A stretch of 51,095 bases of DNA from Chara braunii (GCA_003427395.1 BFEA01000139.1:292307-343401); one strand, 5' to 3'. Positions 11,204 to 24,974 are shown, counted from the stretch's first letter. Notes: generated by a model from the letters alone, not told the origin. Made by a program: numbers and translations.

Positions 11204-11459
11204 GCGTGGGCCCGAATGGTCGGTTCTGGACCTGCTGTAGTAACAAATATTCAAACGAGAACTTTGAATACCGAAATGGGGAAGGCTCCTCAACTGGCTG
11301 TGACGCCCCGCCCGCTTGTATGCACGTGGACTTCCTCGACCCACATTTTTAAGACGGCGGGACCAAGGGCTTCCACAAACACCCTGAACACGGAAGAATT
11401 CCGTCGTGGTGACCACTAAACCCGACGTCACGTCCAAGTCAAATAACTCCGGCCCCAAA

Positions 11460-12060
11460 AGAAAACTAATACTACAAAAAATAAAATACTTAGAAACTTT
11501 TAACCGCGCGAAGACGATGGACGAAGGAAAAAGAAAATGCTAGCGACGTTTTGACGCCGCCGACCACAAAACCAAGGGGGATAGCCCCGTCGGGCCTTCA
11601 ACCCCTCTTCCCTTTCGCGCTACACTGATATTCTCGCGTCGTCGCCAATCGATCTCGATTCCTAAATCTCTTTGATGCAAACCTTATGCCGTAATAAATA
11701 GTGTTAGGCCCACGACTGGGTCTAGTTTTGACGGATACCTACAATAAACTGACACTGTGCGATACGCAGGCCTACAGAAACGCTCTCAAAATCAGCATTG
11801 TCGTCGACGTCGTCCTCCGCACGTACGCACCAGTCATAGGGAAGCGCACCAACCATGAGACGAAAATCTTTTCATTCCTAGTTTAATTAGAGAATAAAAA
11901 TTATGGCCGGCACAGCGCCGACTCTACAATCATCAACAAGAAAAGATATCACGCGCGCCTTAAGTCTGCGCGCTCACACACTCTTTACTCTAGTCAACCA
12001 TCCTGCGAACGTAAATCACAGACTCAACTGCGCGTCGCGCAGTATGCTTAAACTTTAAAC
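11460..12060. other. No recognisable gene
   Basis: Mixed-composition DNA between the fragment at 10.9-11.2 kb and the protease frame. Nothing here carries a recognisable motif. Confidence 0.4.
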
Positions 12061-12063
12061 GAA

Positions 12064-12648
12064 ATGTATTTTTTGTCGCTTGCAACAAACCAGGGTGGAT
12101 ACCCTTGTAAGGGTATTCACACCGACACCGGAGCTGCGGTCCTGTCTATCTCCCTGCGGGTGGTCGAACGGGCTGGAAGGCGGAAGGATGTGATTCCACT
12201 CGCGGAAGGTGATCATTTCGTCTCCGCTGATGAAGGTAAGATTCGAGTTGTCGAGAGGATGGCAAATGTCGCCTTCCGAATAGGAAAGGTCCACGCCTTG
12301 GGCGACGTAGTGGTCCTAAACGTGAACACATACGACGTTCTCGTCGGATTGCCAACACTCACTGCCTTGGAGGCCACGCTGGACTTCGAGCGACGAGCAG
12401 TCATCCTCAAAAACACGGGAGGGAAGCCGTACACTGTTCCAATGCGCCTCACCCTCCGAACCACCTCGACGTCTGAGCGACAACGCTAGGAACCAGGTAA
12501 AGCCCTACGAATCATAAGATGGGAAAAATCCATGGATGAATCGGACATTGAACTCGTACCACCATCGTCCACCTCCGAGAGCGAGGAAGAAGCGGATCCT
12601 CAAATTCTTGAGCTGGCACGACAGATAGTACGCTACCCACTTCGATAA
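12064..12648 (+). pseudogene. Retrotransposon aspartic protease (retropepsin)
   Basis: The frame has the catalytic HTDTGAAVLSIS motif (D-T-G-A near residue 22). Downstream are a beta-rich middle (FRIGKVHALGDVVVLNV) and the second-half signature YDVLVGLPTLTALEATLDF, all in the order of a Ty3/gypsy retropepsin. The enzyme cleaves the Gag-Pol polyprotein inside virus-like particles. The open frame stops at 12487-12489 (TAG), and the same frame continues as a hydrophilic acidic tail (DESDIELVPPSSTSESEEEA) to a TAA at about 12646. It is likely non-functional as part of a broken polyprotein, but this domain itself is well preserved. Confidence 0.8.
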
Positions 12649-12699
12649 AAAACAACAAAAACTTTCGTTTTTACATAAAATATACGGCGAACTAAAACG

Positions 12700-13128
12700 C
12701 TAATTATGGGAGAACCACTAGTGCAGATATCTCGACTGGTCGACTCTTGGGAACCCCCTCGGACCATATACGAGGCGGCTACTCCATTATTGTCAAGATA
12801 CCACGACAAACGGTTCTTTTGAGATGTCTCGAAAATTCCTCCCAGTTCGTTGCTCACGACCAGGAAGGAAATCCGACTGTTACGGAAAGGCGCCGAGGAC
12901 TGAACTTCGGAACCCCCTAGGCTATATGACCTCGCCCTGTTCGATATTGAACTGAAAACCACGGAGAAAGTCGTGGACCCTCGGGATATCACGGATGGTA
13001 TTACCCCGGAGGAACACATGGCAATTCCAGAAGAGGAAGCTTAGATGGTCGCCACGCCTTCTCTTGGCGCTCCGACAATTCGTTTATATCGTTCCCACCC
13101 ACAAACAAAACCCCCGCTACCCGGATGA
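12700..13128 (+). pseudogene. Pol linker remnant between protease and reverse transcriptase
   Basis: A frame can be followed through EAATPLLSRYHDKRFF, a TGA, then KIPPSSLLTTRKEIRLL, another TGA, then LYDLALFDIELKTTEKVVD and ITPEEHMAIPEEEA to a TAG near 13042, and on to about 13128. Stops are again TGA and TAG, compatible with C-to-T decay of CGA and CAG. I recognise no domain. The position just after the protease fits the protease-RT connector. Coding signal disappears abruptly near 13130. Confidence 0.5.
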
Positions 13129-13129
13129 A

Positions 13130-16100
13130 ACAGTTACCGGTCGTGATACGGTGTCGGGTGGCCGAACGTTAGTCGGCCACCCGAAATTCGACGGATTGGG
13201 CCTAAGATTAAGCGCCTAGAGAAGGGTTGACTGAAATTTCCATCGGAGTCCTCGGGAAAAATTAGGGGTCGTAAAGAGACCCCTAATATTCTCCATGTCA
13301 GGTATCGACACTGACCCTTGAAATCAACGAAAGGAATAGCCACGTCTGTCGCGCCTAGTGCCTATTGTTTTCGTCGGTTCCGGACCCAAAACCGAAGCGA
13401 CTGGCCGCGGGACGGTAATATGAGAGTATGCCTTGGCGCGACTCTTCTGCGTTAGGCCATCGAAGAGGGAATGCATCCTCGAATATCATTAATTTTAATA
13501 TTAAAATTAAAAATGGAAAAAAGAATTGAAAACAATAGACGGGAGGAGAAAAACGGGATATTCTTTATTTTATTAAATTTTCTTGGTAATTAATTTTAAT
13601 GGAATCGCCCTCATTATTTGTTATTTCCGGTAATAGAATCAAAAATAAGAAAAAGAATCAAAATTATAAAAGGAAAAAAAAACATGGGAATTTTCGTTAT
13701 TTAATTGAATTCATTTTTGATCAAATTGCCTTTATTTTTATTATTTTCGATAATAGAATTAAACAAATAAAAAAAATGATTAAAAGTGATAAAAGGAAAG
13801 AAAACCGATGATTATTAAATACTTGATTAAATTTCATTCAAATTATTCCCGATCGGTTTTAACCCTGGATTATTTATTTACTGTAATTCTAAAGATTCTC
13901 TCTAATTCTCGATAATTGAGATCGCTCGTGTGACTCACCTGATTTACCTGATTACTAGCCTTGCCGGAGTCTGAGTGTTTCAAGAAAGTGGGGCCGCGTG
14001 GTCAGCGTGAGTTGGTGTTACCTTGGTTCGGCTGTATTGCTTCGGTATCCGGTTCGGTTCGATACCCTGATTCGGACCTAGTTCGGTATTATTATGGGAT
14101 TGTAGCGTTCTACGGTATCCGATATGTTTCAGGTACGGTACTGGCTCAATATTCGACATATTTCAGGTTCGGTATTGGTCCGGCATTGGCACGGTGCGGG
14201 TTACAACGGTTCCGATTGCTTATTTCAGGTTCGGTATTGGTCCAGCATCGGCACGGTATGGACCTTTGCACCTCGACATCGAAGAAATTAATTTGGATGC
14301 TAATTCTGATTGGAATGGATTGTGGTTCGACACTGGTATGGTAACACAAGACTAGCATGACTGCGGGCTCTGCATTCTTGGTGCTCGTACGGTCACTGGT
14401 CCGATCCGGTGCTGATATTTTGATACGGGTTTGAAATTGGAATGGCCTTACCTTGATATGAACTCTTCGGGTCAGCGATCCGCAGGAGTTGATTCGGTGC
14501 TGGTACAGAACGCTGCGGCCTGGTGCTATTGCTTCGAGGGGTCGCCAGCTCGGCCTTGATACGGCGGTTGAGGCTTGACACTGTTGACCTGGTATAGAGA
14601 CTTGGTGTACTTGGTCTGGCGCTGTTTGAAATCCAGATACTTTGGTAACAGTGGTCTTCATCTTAGGTGCTGCAACTGGCTCGAGGCTGGCCAGTTTGCT
14701 GCAGTTGGCCCTGTTTTGTCGACGCGGGTCGTACTGGACTTGGTGCCTGGCTATTTTTCCCACATGCGGGGCGCACGAGTCTGGTACTTGTGTATTTTTT
14801 TTCCCAATGTCCGCCACACAGCTCTGGTACCTGGCGTGCCTTTGCGGATGCGGCCTGCTCAGGGAGGATATAGGGAGGTCCGCAGGGGAACTAGACACAT
14901 TCGGAGAGGGGAAGCTTTTCGCACGTGGGCAAGGTGTACACCGCCTACACTGGGTTCGGAACATGTCAGGTCAACGAGTTAAGGGCAGGACCGCGAACTG
15001 GCATGGAGGGTGGGTTTTCGTGAAAGAGCAGGGGGAATCTGTGCGCAGGCGGCAGACGGACAGCGTGCCAGGTGCACACCGCTGACAACGCGATCTCCGT
15101 TCGAGGCACACTCAGTGAGAGAAAGGGGGCGAGCTCGGGCGTGTGCAGCACGGAGAAGGCGGCTGGGAGGGAGTGCCCAAGCGCAGGACTGAGTGCACAG
15201 ACGCGGCACACATGAACTGACAAGGAGCTGAGCGAGAATGAACAGGGAATTGACGAGCAAGCCCTAGGGGCTCAATGACCTGTGTCACTGTTTGACTACG
15301 CAGCCATTGCTGGCTAACGTGCAGACAAGCGCGGGGGGGGATGAAGAAGACGGCGTGGTAAACGAGACAGTGAGAAGGGAGGTGGTGATACAGCGTGCCA
15401 ACTGTACTCGGCTCATGCTTGGTTGATTTTCGAGGCTGCGAGCGGAACTAAAGGGGGAGAAGCGGGTGCGTGTCGTGCGCTCGTTGCTCGAAGCGACTGA
15501 ACACAGAGAAGCAACCTCATGAGGAAGCGAAAAGGAAGTCTATTCGGCGCGTGGGGGAGCCTGTTGGGTGTGTGCAGTCTACTGACCGCCACTCGGCAGT
15601 GGACTAAGCTGAGTCAAAGCAAGCCGAGCTTGGACAAGGCTCGTGAGACTGCAGTTGACACTCTACTGAGCTCTATTGCGGCGAAAGCTCGAAGGTTGGC
15701 TACGAGAAGGGCCTGATCAGGGAGCATGGCTGAGCACGTTCGAACAGGGGTCCGACCAGGAAAAGGTGGGCGTAACTCTCGCTTCATCAAGGGAGAGAGG
15801 TGGGGAGTAGACCTTGACTGCGGTAAGTCTATTTGACGTTGTTCCGTCCACGGTGAATCAGTCTGTCGCTGATCTGACCTCGCAAGCCTTTCCTACGCAA
15901 TTCTGAATCTAACGCTGGCCAAACTACAATGGCTTCGTAAGACGCTATTCTGGCGACAACAAATCTGTTTGATGCACTAGATCAGGGGAAAGGCGAGACT
16001 CGCTGCCCTTTGAGTGTGAGCGCGTGGGGGGGGAAATTGGCATCGTGAGAAGAAGGCTCGAAGAACCAATGAGAAAAGAGTCTAGGGGAGGAAAGGAGTG

Positions 16101-17320
16101 CACGAGAAGGATAAAGGCAATCAGATGGGAAGACTGAGTTACGAAGTGTAATATCACGCATCTATTCGGCGCTGACTCTTTGGCCAACATCTGGACAAGT
16201 GCATTGATTTGGTTTCCTCTATCCATGTTTTCTTTTTAAGTGTACTGCTCTTACCGGGACTTCGATCAGCAGAAGTTTCTAGAATCTTGTGAATGGATGA
16301 ACTATCGATTATCGTCGGAACTTCTGACAATGAGAGGCTCCGGTATTCTGTGACGAGAGGACCACATGTTATATGTTAGCGAACGATTCATGCGCATTCT
16401 AATAATGAGAGGTTCATGTGCTATCTGTTAATGTCCGGCTCGTGCGTTCGTTCCCGGTTAATGAGTGGTTCGAGCGTATTATGACTGAGTGATCAGTGGC
16501 TCGAGTGTTGGGGAAAGAGGGACTTCCCCCGTACTAACTTCAGTGAACTGGGGGCATTAAGCGGGCTGTGTCTGACCACTGAACAATCTGAGCGTATAGC
16601 AACGGAACAGCTGCGCACAGATCAGGAAGCGGTCGCCTTGTGAGACACACTCAAACACTGTTCGAAACATTAGAACTAGGTATTCAATTATGAGTTTATT
16701 TCATTTTAGCATGCATCTGATGATTCAGAGCAAAAATCAGCAAGGAGGAGAGACTGGAAAGAGAGAATCGACAATGGGGAGAGACCAAAAATGGTGAAGG
16801 AGAACAAAACGAGGAGACAAGTCCTTGAACCCACGACGGGTCCACGCGACCGAAGGGGCTACTGGGGTTTCATTTATCATTTGTTCGTATTCTTTTTTTT
16901 TCCCCCTTTCGTTCGTTTATCATTTCTCGTATGATTATTCTGCTCTCAGCTCCCTACACTGTAGCAGGGAAACAACTAAGTGTTAAGCCTGAAACAGACG
17001 AGTTAAGACTCCGTGATTGCATATTAAAGTAGTGAGTTCTCCCCGTTTGCTACGGGATCACTTCTGAAGAAGAAAGAAAGAGACTCGTTATTGCCATCTA
17101 GCTATGTCTATGCATCTGTGAGGGCTGGCTCTGACTAAAAACTTCCTCTGAGTACCGACATGTGAGGTCACACCCACTTGGATCGGAATTGCCCTTTTTC
17201 CATTTGCTGCAAGTCAAAGAAGAAAAGAAGGAGAGTGAAGAGTTAGAAAAAGGACAAGACATGTAGGTGTGAAGCGGCGATTCCCGCCATTCGCCGAGGA
17301 CCTCGGAAGCGGGCGCAGCG
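13130..17320. other. ~4.2-kb non-coding insertion within pol, with short tandem repeats
   Basis: Protein-coding signal stops at about 13128 and resumes with RT at about 17390. The interval includes an AT-rich block (13490-13900), imperfect GGTTCGGTATTGGTCCRGCA-type repeats (about 14040-14560, one clear ~70-bp duplication at 14155-14250), CTGGTAC/ATTTTTTTCCCA repeats (about 14740-14830), and ATGAGAGGTTCATG-type repeats (about 16320-16500). No recognisable protein was found. It is probably one or more nested insertions whose ends I could not fix. Confidence 0.5.
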
Positions 17321-17389
17321 AGTGACAGGTGTTGTTGCCCATGGCTTCGGCGAGTGGTGGGTAGCCCCTGCCCGGGTTTCCTCACAATG

Positions 17390-18840
17390 GGACTGTCACT
17401 ACGAACTGCACGTGCCAGAGTATGTACTGGATGAGATACACGAAATCATCTCCAACATTTTGACGAAATATCATGATGCGATTAGTGTAGAGGATGCGGA
17501 CATCGAATTGTCCCTAGTCATACATCACGAGATCCAGACTGGCACCCACCCACCGATTCACTGCAAACTGCATCGGTATTCGTTGGTTGAAAGACGAACG
17601 GCCCTGGAATGGATCAGGGAATTCGAGGCCAACGGATCGATTGAGCCCGCTACAGGACCGTGGTCCTTCCCCATGGTTTTAGTCCCCAAAAAAAACGGAT
17701 CCATTCACATTTGCATCGATTACCGAAAATTGAATGCTATCACGATCAAAGATGTGTACCCCCTCTCTCGGATTGATGATTTGCTGGATGCGATTGGGTG
17801 TGCTAACTATTTTAGCAAGTTCGACATCCACCACGGGTTCCACCACATACTGGTCAAGGAAGAGGATCGTCCTAAAACGACATCCGTACTGTTCGAAGGC
17901 ACGTGGCAATGGATTCGATGTCCTATGAGGATTTGCAATGCTCTGGCTACGTTCCAAAGAACGATGAACGTGACTTTTCATAACTTCGTTAACAAGACCC
18001 GACTGACACAAGGAATGGTGAATTTTTGCGTCATCGTGTATATGGACGATATCCTGGTATATTCGGACTTTTTTCACGGGCATGCGCATTATATCGAGTG
18101 AACACTTAGAGCACTGCGCGACGCGGGCTTTAAAATCGCCTTGGAGAAAAGCGAATTTTTCTTTTCGGAAATCTTGTTCCTCGGGTACGTGATGACTCGG
18201 GGAGGCTTACGGTCGGACTCGTGGAAGGTGGATGCAGTTCGAGACGCGCCCATGCCCACGTCGCTGACACAGGTCCGAGCCTTTCTGGGGTTGGCGTCCT
18301 ACTACCGCCAATTTATCAAAGGCTTTGCGGCAATCGCACGACCCTTGACGAATCTTCTGCGCAAGGACCAACCGCTAACCTGGGACGGGGAATGTGAATG
18401 GGCCTTCTCCACTTTGAAGGAGGCCCTGGCCTTCGCGCCCATCTTAGTTCGCCCGGATCTTGGGAAGCCATTCATCCTCATCTTGGACTGGCAGCCGGAA
18501 GCAATCTCCGTCATTTTGGCACAGAAGGGGAAGGACGACCGTGAACACGTCGTCGAGTACGCGTTCCGGACAGTACCCGACGAGCAGAAGAACGATTCGG
18601 TGCCCCAGGGAGAATACTACGAGGTGGTGTGGGGCATCCATCATTTTCACCCGTACCTGTATGGGCAAAAGTTTCTTCTCGTCACCGATCACGAACCACT
18701 GCTGACGCTCAAGAAGCTGACTAACTACACGGGAACGATCGGGCGATGGGCGGTACAATTGGAGGAATACGATTTTGACATCGTCCATCGTAAGATAGAA
18801 AAGCACGGGAATGCGGAGGGACTAACACACGTCTGCACAG
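17390..18840 (+). pseudogene. Ty3/gypsy reverse transcriptase and RNase H
   Basis: This copies element RNA into cDNA. The frame carries the RT motifs in order: GPWSFPMVLVPKKNGS, then IDYRKLNAIT, then SKFDIHHGFHHI (first catalytic Asp), then CPMRICNALATFQRTMN, then VYMDDILVYSD (catalytic Asp pair, 18041-18046). A TGA at 18099 interrupts it, after which the same frame continues with LGLASYYRQFIKGFA (the RT-RNase H connection). RNase H-like segments follow (VRPDLGKPFILILDW, then FLLVTDHEPLLTLK, then KHGNAEGLTH). The stop is one C-to-T change from CGA. The N-terminal boundary is uncertain because upstream DNA is an insertion. Confidence 0.93.
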
Positions 18841-18952
18841 GCCAGGCAAGGTGCCAAAGGGGGAAGAGATCACACCGTGGAAGGAGCCGAAGCAGAGTGA
18901 AGGGCTTGAGTACGGACAAGTGGCAATCCTTCCGCGTACTTAGAAGTGATAC

Positions 18953-19357
18953 GTGGCAATGGGTGACGAAGGTAATTCTGGAGGCCCCCTTTCTCCCCTC
19001 TCGTCCTCGTCTCTCCTCTCCTTACCTGACAAGTTTTGCTACACCTGCGAGGCAATCTCGCGTGTCTATTCGGTCCCTATGCGTCCTAGCGGGGAAGGGT
19101 ATGTCGAATGGGTAGATTGTCGGCAATGTGTCTTCAGGGCCTACGGCTCCTGCATTCAGTACCGAAACGCGGATAAGGCTTGGTTGTGTCCCTTGTGTCG
19201 ATCCGATAAAATTCCTACTGAAGCCCATTTTCTTGAAGCCACGTCGGAAGGTTTAGAAAAGACCCGTAGGTTTAGAAGGGCGGAGGTATGGACATATGTC
19301 GTTTTGATAGCCAGTGGTCGGGAACCCCCTCCGAGACTTCACCAAGGAAGATCGTAA
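18953..19357 (+). pseudogene. PHD-like zinc finger in the pol frame, ahead of integrase
   Basis: The frame contains FCYTCEAISRV, then WVDCRQCVFRAYGSC, then AWLCPLCRSDK. Spacing matches a C4HC3 PHD finger: C-x2-C, a loop, C-x2-C-x4-[H]-x2-C, a loop, C-x2-C. In place of the usual His there is Tyr. PHD fingers usually read histone-tail modifications. It shares its reading frame with the integrase downstream but not with RT/RNase H upstream, so a frameshift lies at about 18850-18950. A finger at this point could steer integration the way a chromodomain does elsewhere in Ty3/gypsy; that is inference. Confidence 0.6.
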
Positions 19358-19387
19358 AAGGGCCAATGAGAGGGTCCGGGACTACCG

Positions 19388-20619
19388 ATGGAACGAGGGA
19401 CGATTGGAAAAGCGAAAACCAACGGTAGTGGGATTTGGATGTCAGTACCTCATCCGTTCATGAGGTATGACTGGGTTAAGTCGGCACACGAGGAGACTGC
19501 AGCTCACTTCGCCGTACGGATTACGGAGGCGGCGATAGACAAAAATGAATGGTATTGGTCCAATATTCGTGATGATGTTAAGTTCATCGTCCGAAACTAT
19601 CAGGTCTGCGCCGCTGACTAAGCGCCGATTCAGCCGCCTAGGTCGCTAGTGCCCACCGAAGTCCAACGACCATTTCAGAGGGTTAGCATGGATACGACGG
19701 ACATCGTCGTGCCCCCTGGACCGAATAGCTGTGAGTATTCAATTCTCTTGGTGTTCATTGACCACTTTTCAAAGTGGATCAAGGCCTACCCATGTCGGAC
19801 TAGACACACGGCCGAAATAGCGCGGTATGTCAACCGTTTCCTCGGGATGCATCAAGATACCGAGGAAATCCTTACGGACAATGGAGCAGAGTTCCGAGGG
19901 AAAGTTATGAGGAATTTAGTCGTACATGGAGTGCCAATTCGTAATACTGCCCCCCATGTGTCTCAATCAAATGACCTCGTAGAAAACGTCAACCGGGTAA
20001 TTCAAGTTAAAATGGCACTCCGACGGAATATCGCGGTTAGGGACACGCGGCCGTAGCCTGATATTGTAGATCATATCCTGGCTATGCACCGAGGGACCCC
20101 ACATGAATCTACGGGACTTTCGCCATTTCAATCACGAACCAACAGCCTAGCTTGTGTCTCGGTACCGAACCTGAATGATGAAACGACACTCAGCGGACGT
20201 CCGACAAGAGCAACAGCCAAGAAAAAGGCAAAGCGCCATTTGGAGCTTATGGAGCGGGCCCTTCCGAATTGGCCCACGGTCGTCAGGTCCGCAGTTATGA
20301 GGCCCGAAACGGGAATGCAAGTCCCCGGCCCCAGTATAAATTGGGGGACTTGGTGCAGGTGAGGAAATGTGCTCGTCAAGGGAAACTAGCACCACGATTC
20401 TTCGGGTGCTTTCGAGTGATCGAGCTCGGACCTAACGGTGTGAACACCATGCGCCTCGCTCCCAAAGTAACAGGAAGTCGGTCTGCTAGACACATAGTCC
20501 GCCACGTGTCCTATCTTCACCATCTCTCTGCTTTCTCCCCTCCCTCTCCAACTGGGTCGCCTTCGGAATCTGAGTCCGAGTGGGAAAGCGACGTTCCCCA
20601 TTCCCATTCTTCGCCATGA
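19388..20619 (+). pseudogene. Ty3/gypsy integrase, broken
   Basis: An HHCC-like N-terminal segment (VKSAHEETAAHFAV, then YWSNIRDDVKFIVRNYQVC; last Cys lost) is followed by the catalytic core (19649-20056): SMDTTDIVVPPG with the first Asp, FIDHFSKWIKAYP, LTDNGAEFRG with the second Asp, and SQSNDLVENVNR with the Glu. The C-terminal part (about 20325-20500) has YKLGDLVQVRK and KLAPRFFGCFRVIELGPNG, a GPY/F-type module. Stops at 19619 (TAA) and 20054 (TAG) and a frameshift near 20270 break it. Integrase inserts element cDNA into chromosomes. The stops again fit C-to-T change. Confidence 0.9.
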
Positions 20620-22123
20620 GTTTTTCCACGGAACAGGTACTACGTGAGCGGATGCTAGCGCCACATAGACACATCTCGGTGATTAGACAGGTTCATCATC
20701 CGCATATCAGCCCGGGCGTCATCCGATTTGCTCAGTTTTTCAGCACGACAAGCGTGCATGCAACAACAAAGTTCCGATTCGTGATACCTAACAGCAAGGC
20801 GCAAGTGTTGGTCGAAGCATCGGCCTATCTGCGGCTCTCGGCACCAGGGACCAGCCACATTTCAACAATTGTCTCCTTCAACGGAGACCTCACTACGGTG
20901 GATCCAAGGGAGCATCCGAGCATCCTCGTCTCGTTGCGAGATTGGGGGGAAGAGTTGGCGAGATCCTAGAGTCAGCTGCTTGCGCGGGGGGGGGGAAACG
21001 TCGTCAATACTAATAGTATTGACCTGGACGACATCTGTGCTCTTTGACAGAATCCCGCGGTATGTCTCCTTGCGCTCATCGCTTTCTCGCGTCCTCAATG
21101 AACCGTCACAAGTTCTCTACCTTCAGCCTCCCCTCTGTCTTCCCTGTCTTCTGGCAGTCGGCGCTCCATTCTCGTCTCTCTTTCTGCGTATGGCCGCTGA
21201 CGGTTCCTCTCATTAAGCCCGAACATTGCGAGGGTGGTGGCAAACCTATGCGACTTTGTCCATGTGTCTAGTCATGATCGAGCTGAAGTGGACCCGGGAC
21301 GACGAGCACCACGTCGTGAACGAAGACACAGAGTTGCTCATCATTCAAGCTTGGAAAATAGAGGTAGAGGGAGATTTGCTGGGATTCGTCTTCGGATCAG
21401 TGGAAGCGGGACATCGATAACCGATCGTAGGGGAGCTTCTAATCCTCCGGACGCAGCTGCTGGATGATCTACCAATCGACGTCATCTCGCACTGCAAAGA
21501 GAGTCCGGCGCTACATATTCTTTCACGCATCCTGACGTCGTACCTTCAGTGGTCGGCGTGCTTAAAAGGTGATTGGGATAACCGTAATTACCCGTCAACG
21601 GTAATTACCTAAACCCCGCAGAGATAATCGATATTCTCTTCTGTGATCGAGGTGAGCCGACGTCGGAAGAGGAAGAAGAAGACGAGGGAGAGGAGGACGA
21701 ATCGGAAGGTACCTCCGAGGAGGATGAGTATTATAGCGAGCATAGTGAGCATGAGTCAGGGCAATAAGCGAAGAAGAACAAGAGGACGAGGAAGAGGAAG
21801 CAAGTGAGGAGGAAGAGGCGGAACAAGTGGAGCCACAGAGAGAGGACCCTGCGGAAGCAGAGTGACAGAGGGCAGAAATAGCACAAGGAAAGCGGTCACT
21901 AGAGCAATCGGTGGGAACTGGTTTGTCAATTCCGGACGATCCGACCCGAGATCCAGAGCCGCCCATGGAAGAAGATGAGCACCGTGCTGCAAAGACTTCG
22001 AGCGCGCCGACGTGGAGGCAACGGAGCCGCTCCCCCTCCCCTTCCCCCCGTCCCTTAGTTCGAGCACGTGCCAATGCGGGGCATCGGGCTACGTCCCCGA
22101 TCATTATCCTGTCGTCCCCTTGA
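20616..22123 (+). pseudogene. Extra ORF after integrase: novel N-part, long acidic tract, RS-rich tail
   Basis: Downstream of pol, where a Ty3/gypsy element normally has its 3' LTR, coding-like sequence continues. 20616-20969 encodes a 117-residue frame with no motif I recognise (FRFVIPNSKAQVLVEASAYL, then ILVSLRDWGEELARS). 21234-21467 holds ANLCDFVHVSSHDRAEVD. 21648-21880 is strongly acidic (TSEEEEEDEGEEDESEG and similar), crossing a stop and a frame change near 21767. 21905-22123 ends with SIPDDPTRDPEPP and a Ser/Arg/Pro-rich tail closing in SPIIILSSP. It is an env-position third ORF or a captured host gene. Function unknown. Confidence 0.45.
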
Positions 22124-22315
22124 TTACCTTACACTCTGGCAAATCGATACCCCGCTTGCATTTTCCCAAAATCCCTTCCCCTCTTCCCTTTTCTGCCAAT
22201 TCTACACTACCCGCCTCGCCGTCACAGTGTACCTACATCGCACTACTTAGTGTGCCTTCCTATCTTTTTGCTTTCACGTCCTTCTTTTCAGCGCCGCATG
22301 GTGAGATCACAATGT

Positions 22316-22601
22316 AATTGAAGTCTACTGCACTATCACAGGAACTATTCCCGTGTACGCAGATCACGAGCAATTCCGCACGGCCTTGCTTCGCACCTTT
22401 TTCACTCTCTATCCCGACTATCTTGCTTCTCTCCCCTATGACAGCCATCGTTTCCCGCGCATACACCGCACCATTAGGTACCTTGAACTTCCCGGGACGG
22501 TAGTAGGGGTGGCGAGCTTCTTGCCCGCACTCCCAAGTGAACATCCCCCNCCCCCCGCCTCTGTATTCCGACTCTCTTACCCTCCTTCCTCGGGACGTTA
22601 A
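22316..22601 (+). pseudogene. Coding-like fragment, not recognised
   Basis: An open frame reads ADHEQFRTALLRTFFTLYP, then DSHRFPRIHRTIRYLELPG. Its composition is protein-like and it may continue the third ORF. A single N at 22550 and a C-run make the end uncertain. I recognise no domain. Confidence 0.35.
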
Positions 22602-22766
22602 AGATGGGTGTGAGGGTCACGACGTGTCAGCAGGATGACATCCACTCTCTTATCCTACGGTAATGATAGGTGCGAAATAATGAGTCCTTCTTCTTCCTTC
22701 TTTCTGACCTTGAAGAGATATGGGTGCAAGCAGGACCTTGCACAAGATGGAACCCCCTGGAACAGG

Positions 22767-23699
22767 GGATTCGTGAAAACCTCACAATTGGAAAAAAACT
22801 AACATTTCTTATAGAATGAAAAAGTAAAAGTCAAACTGTTATTTTTGACACAAAAAATAACGTTTTTAATCGTTTTGCGATAAATGAGGCAAAAAATCAG
22901 GTGAAAAGTCTAGCGTTCTTCAAAATGTGCAAGAAAACCTTTCCGTGCAAAATATTTTTATATGACTAAAAGTCATTCTCAGTAGATTGGCAAAAAAACA
23001 GAGTTCAAACAGGGTAATTTTTAAGGATGACAAGGCAAACTTGAAAGATGTAAAAAAAAACGTGTTTTGGTGAATACTCATTTATAGGACTATAAGTCAG
23101 TTTCCGCAGTTAGGTAAAAGTCAATCTCTGCACAAAATAATTTATAGGGCTATAAATCACTTTTGAAGTTAACAATAAAACCCTTATAAAAAAATGTATG
23201 TCATTTAAAATAAGAATACAAACAACTTTTGCCTTGGAGACACTTTGAAATTTTTAGCTTAACACGAGTTAAAAATAAAAATATAGGGAAAAAAATTAAA
23301 ACAAACAATAAAAAATAATATATTCGCCCATGTATGGGACACCATGTTCAAGCGAACGTATTCACGAACAGGAGAATATGTTTGCACGTTTGGAAAACCC
23401 CCGAATACATTCATCGTGCTACACATCTTATAGGACTATAAACACATTTTTTTTGGATAACAAAAAATCAGGATATTTCAGTTCTTGAACCTACGGTGCT
23501 TCACCAGGTCGTTATTTTCTGTGAAAAAAACCATTTTTTTCCTCGCCCCCTCTAGTAGTTCTTCTTTGTTCTCTTTTTTGCGGATGTTTCACTTCACGTA
23601 GAATTTTGTTCTTGGAGGAGACATGAAAAACGTACTATCATAATCTTGAATAAATTTCGTGCAAACCTAACAATTTATTTTGTTAGGTTTTCACGAATC

Positions 23700-23700
<1 letters not shown>
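22767..23700. mobile_element. 934-bp AT-rich TIR element
   Basis: Perfect 16-bp terminal inverted repeats, GGATTCGTGAAAACCT at 22767-22782 and its reverse complement at 23685-23700, enclose AT-rich non-coding DNA. Inside, TATAGGACTATAAGTCA-type palindromic strings recur near 22970, 23082, 23141 and 23427. Next to the right end is a 9-bp hairpin, AACCTAACA/TGTTAGGTT. I see no clear target-site duplication and no transposase, so it would be non-autonomous. Confidence 0.6.
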
Positions 23701-24973
<1,273 letters not shown>

Positions 24974-24974
24974 A

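Noticed and set aside
14146-14964. 272-codon minus-strand frame
   Set aside because: Lies across short GGTATTGGTCC-type tandem repeats, has no recognisable motif and overlaps open frames on the plus strand.
21595-22104. Minus-strand Ser-rich 169-codon frame
   Set aside because: It is the antisense shadow of the acidic and RS-rich ORF on the plus strand.
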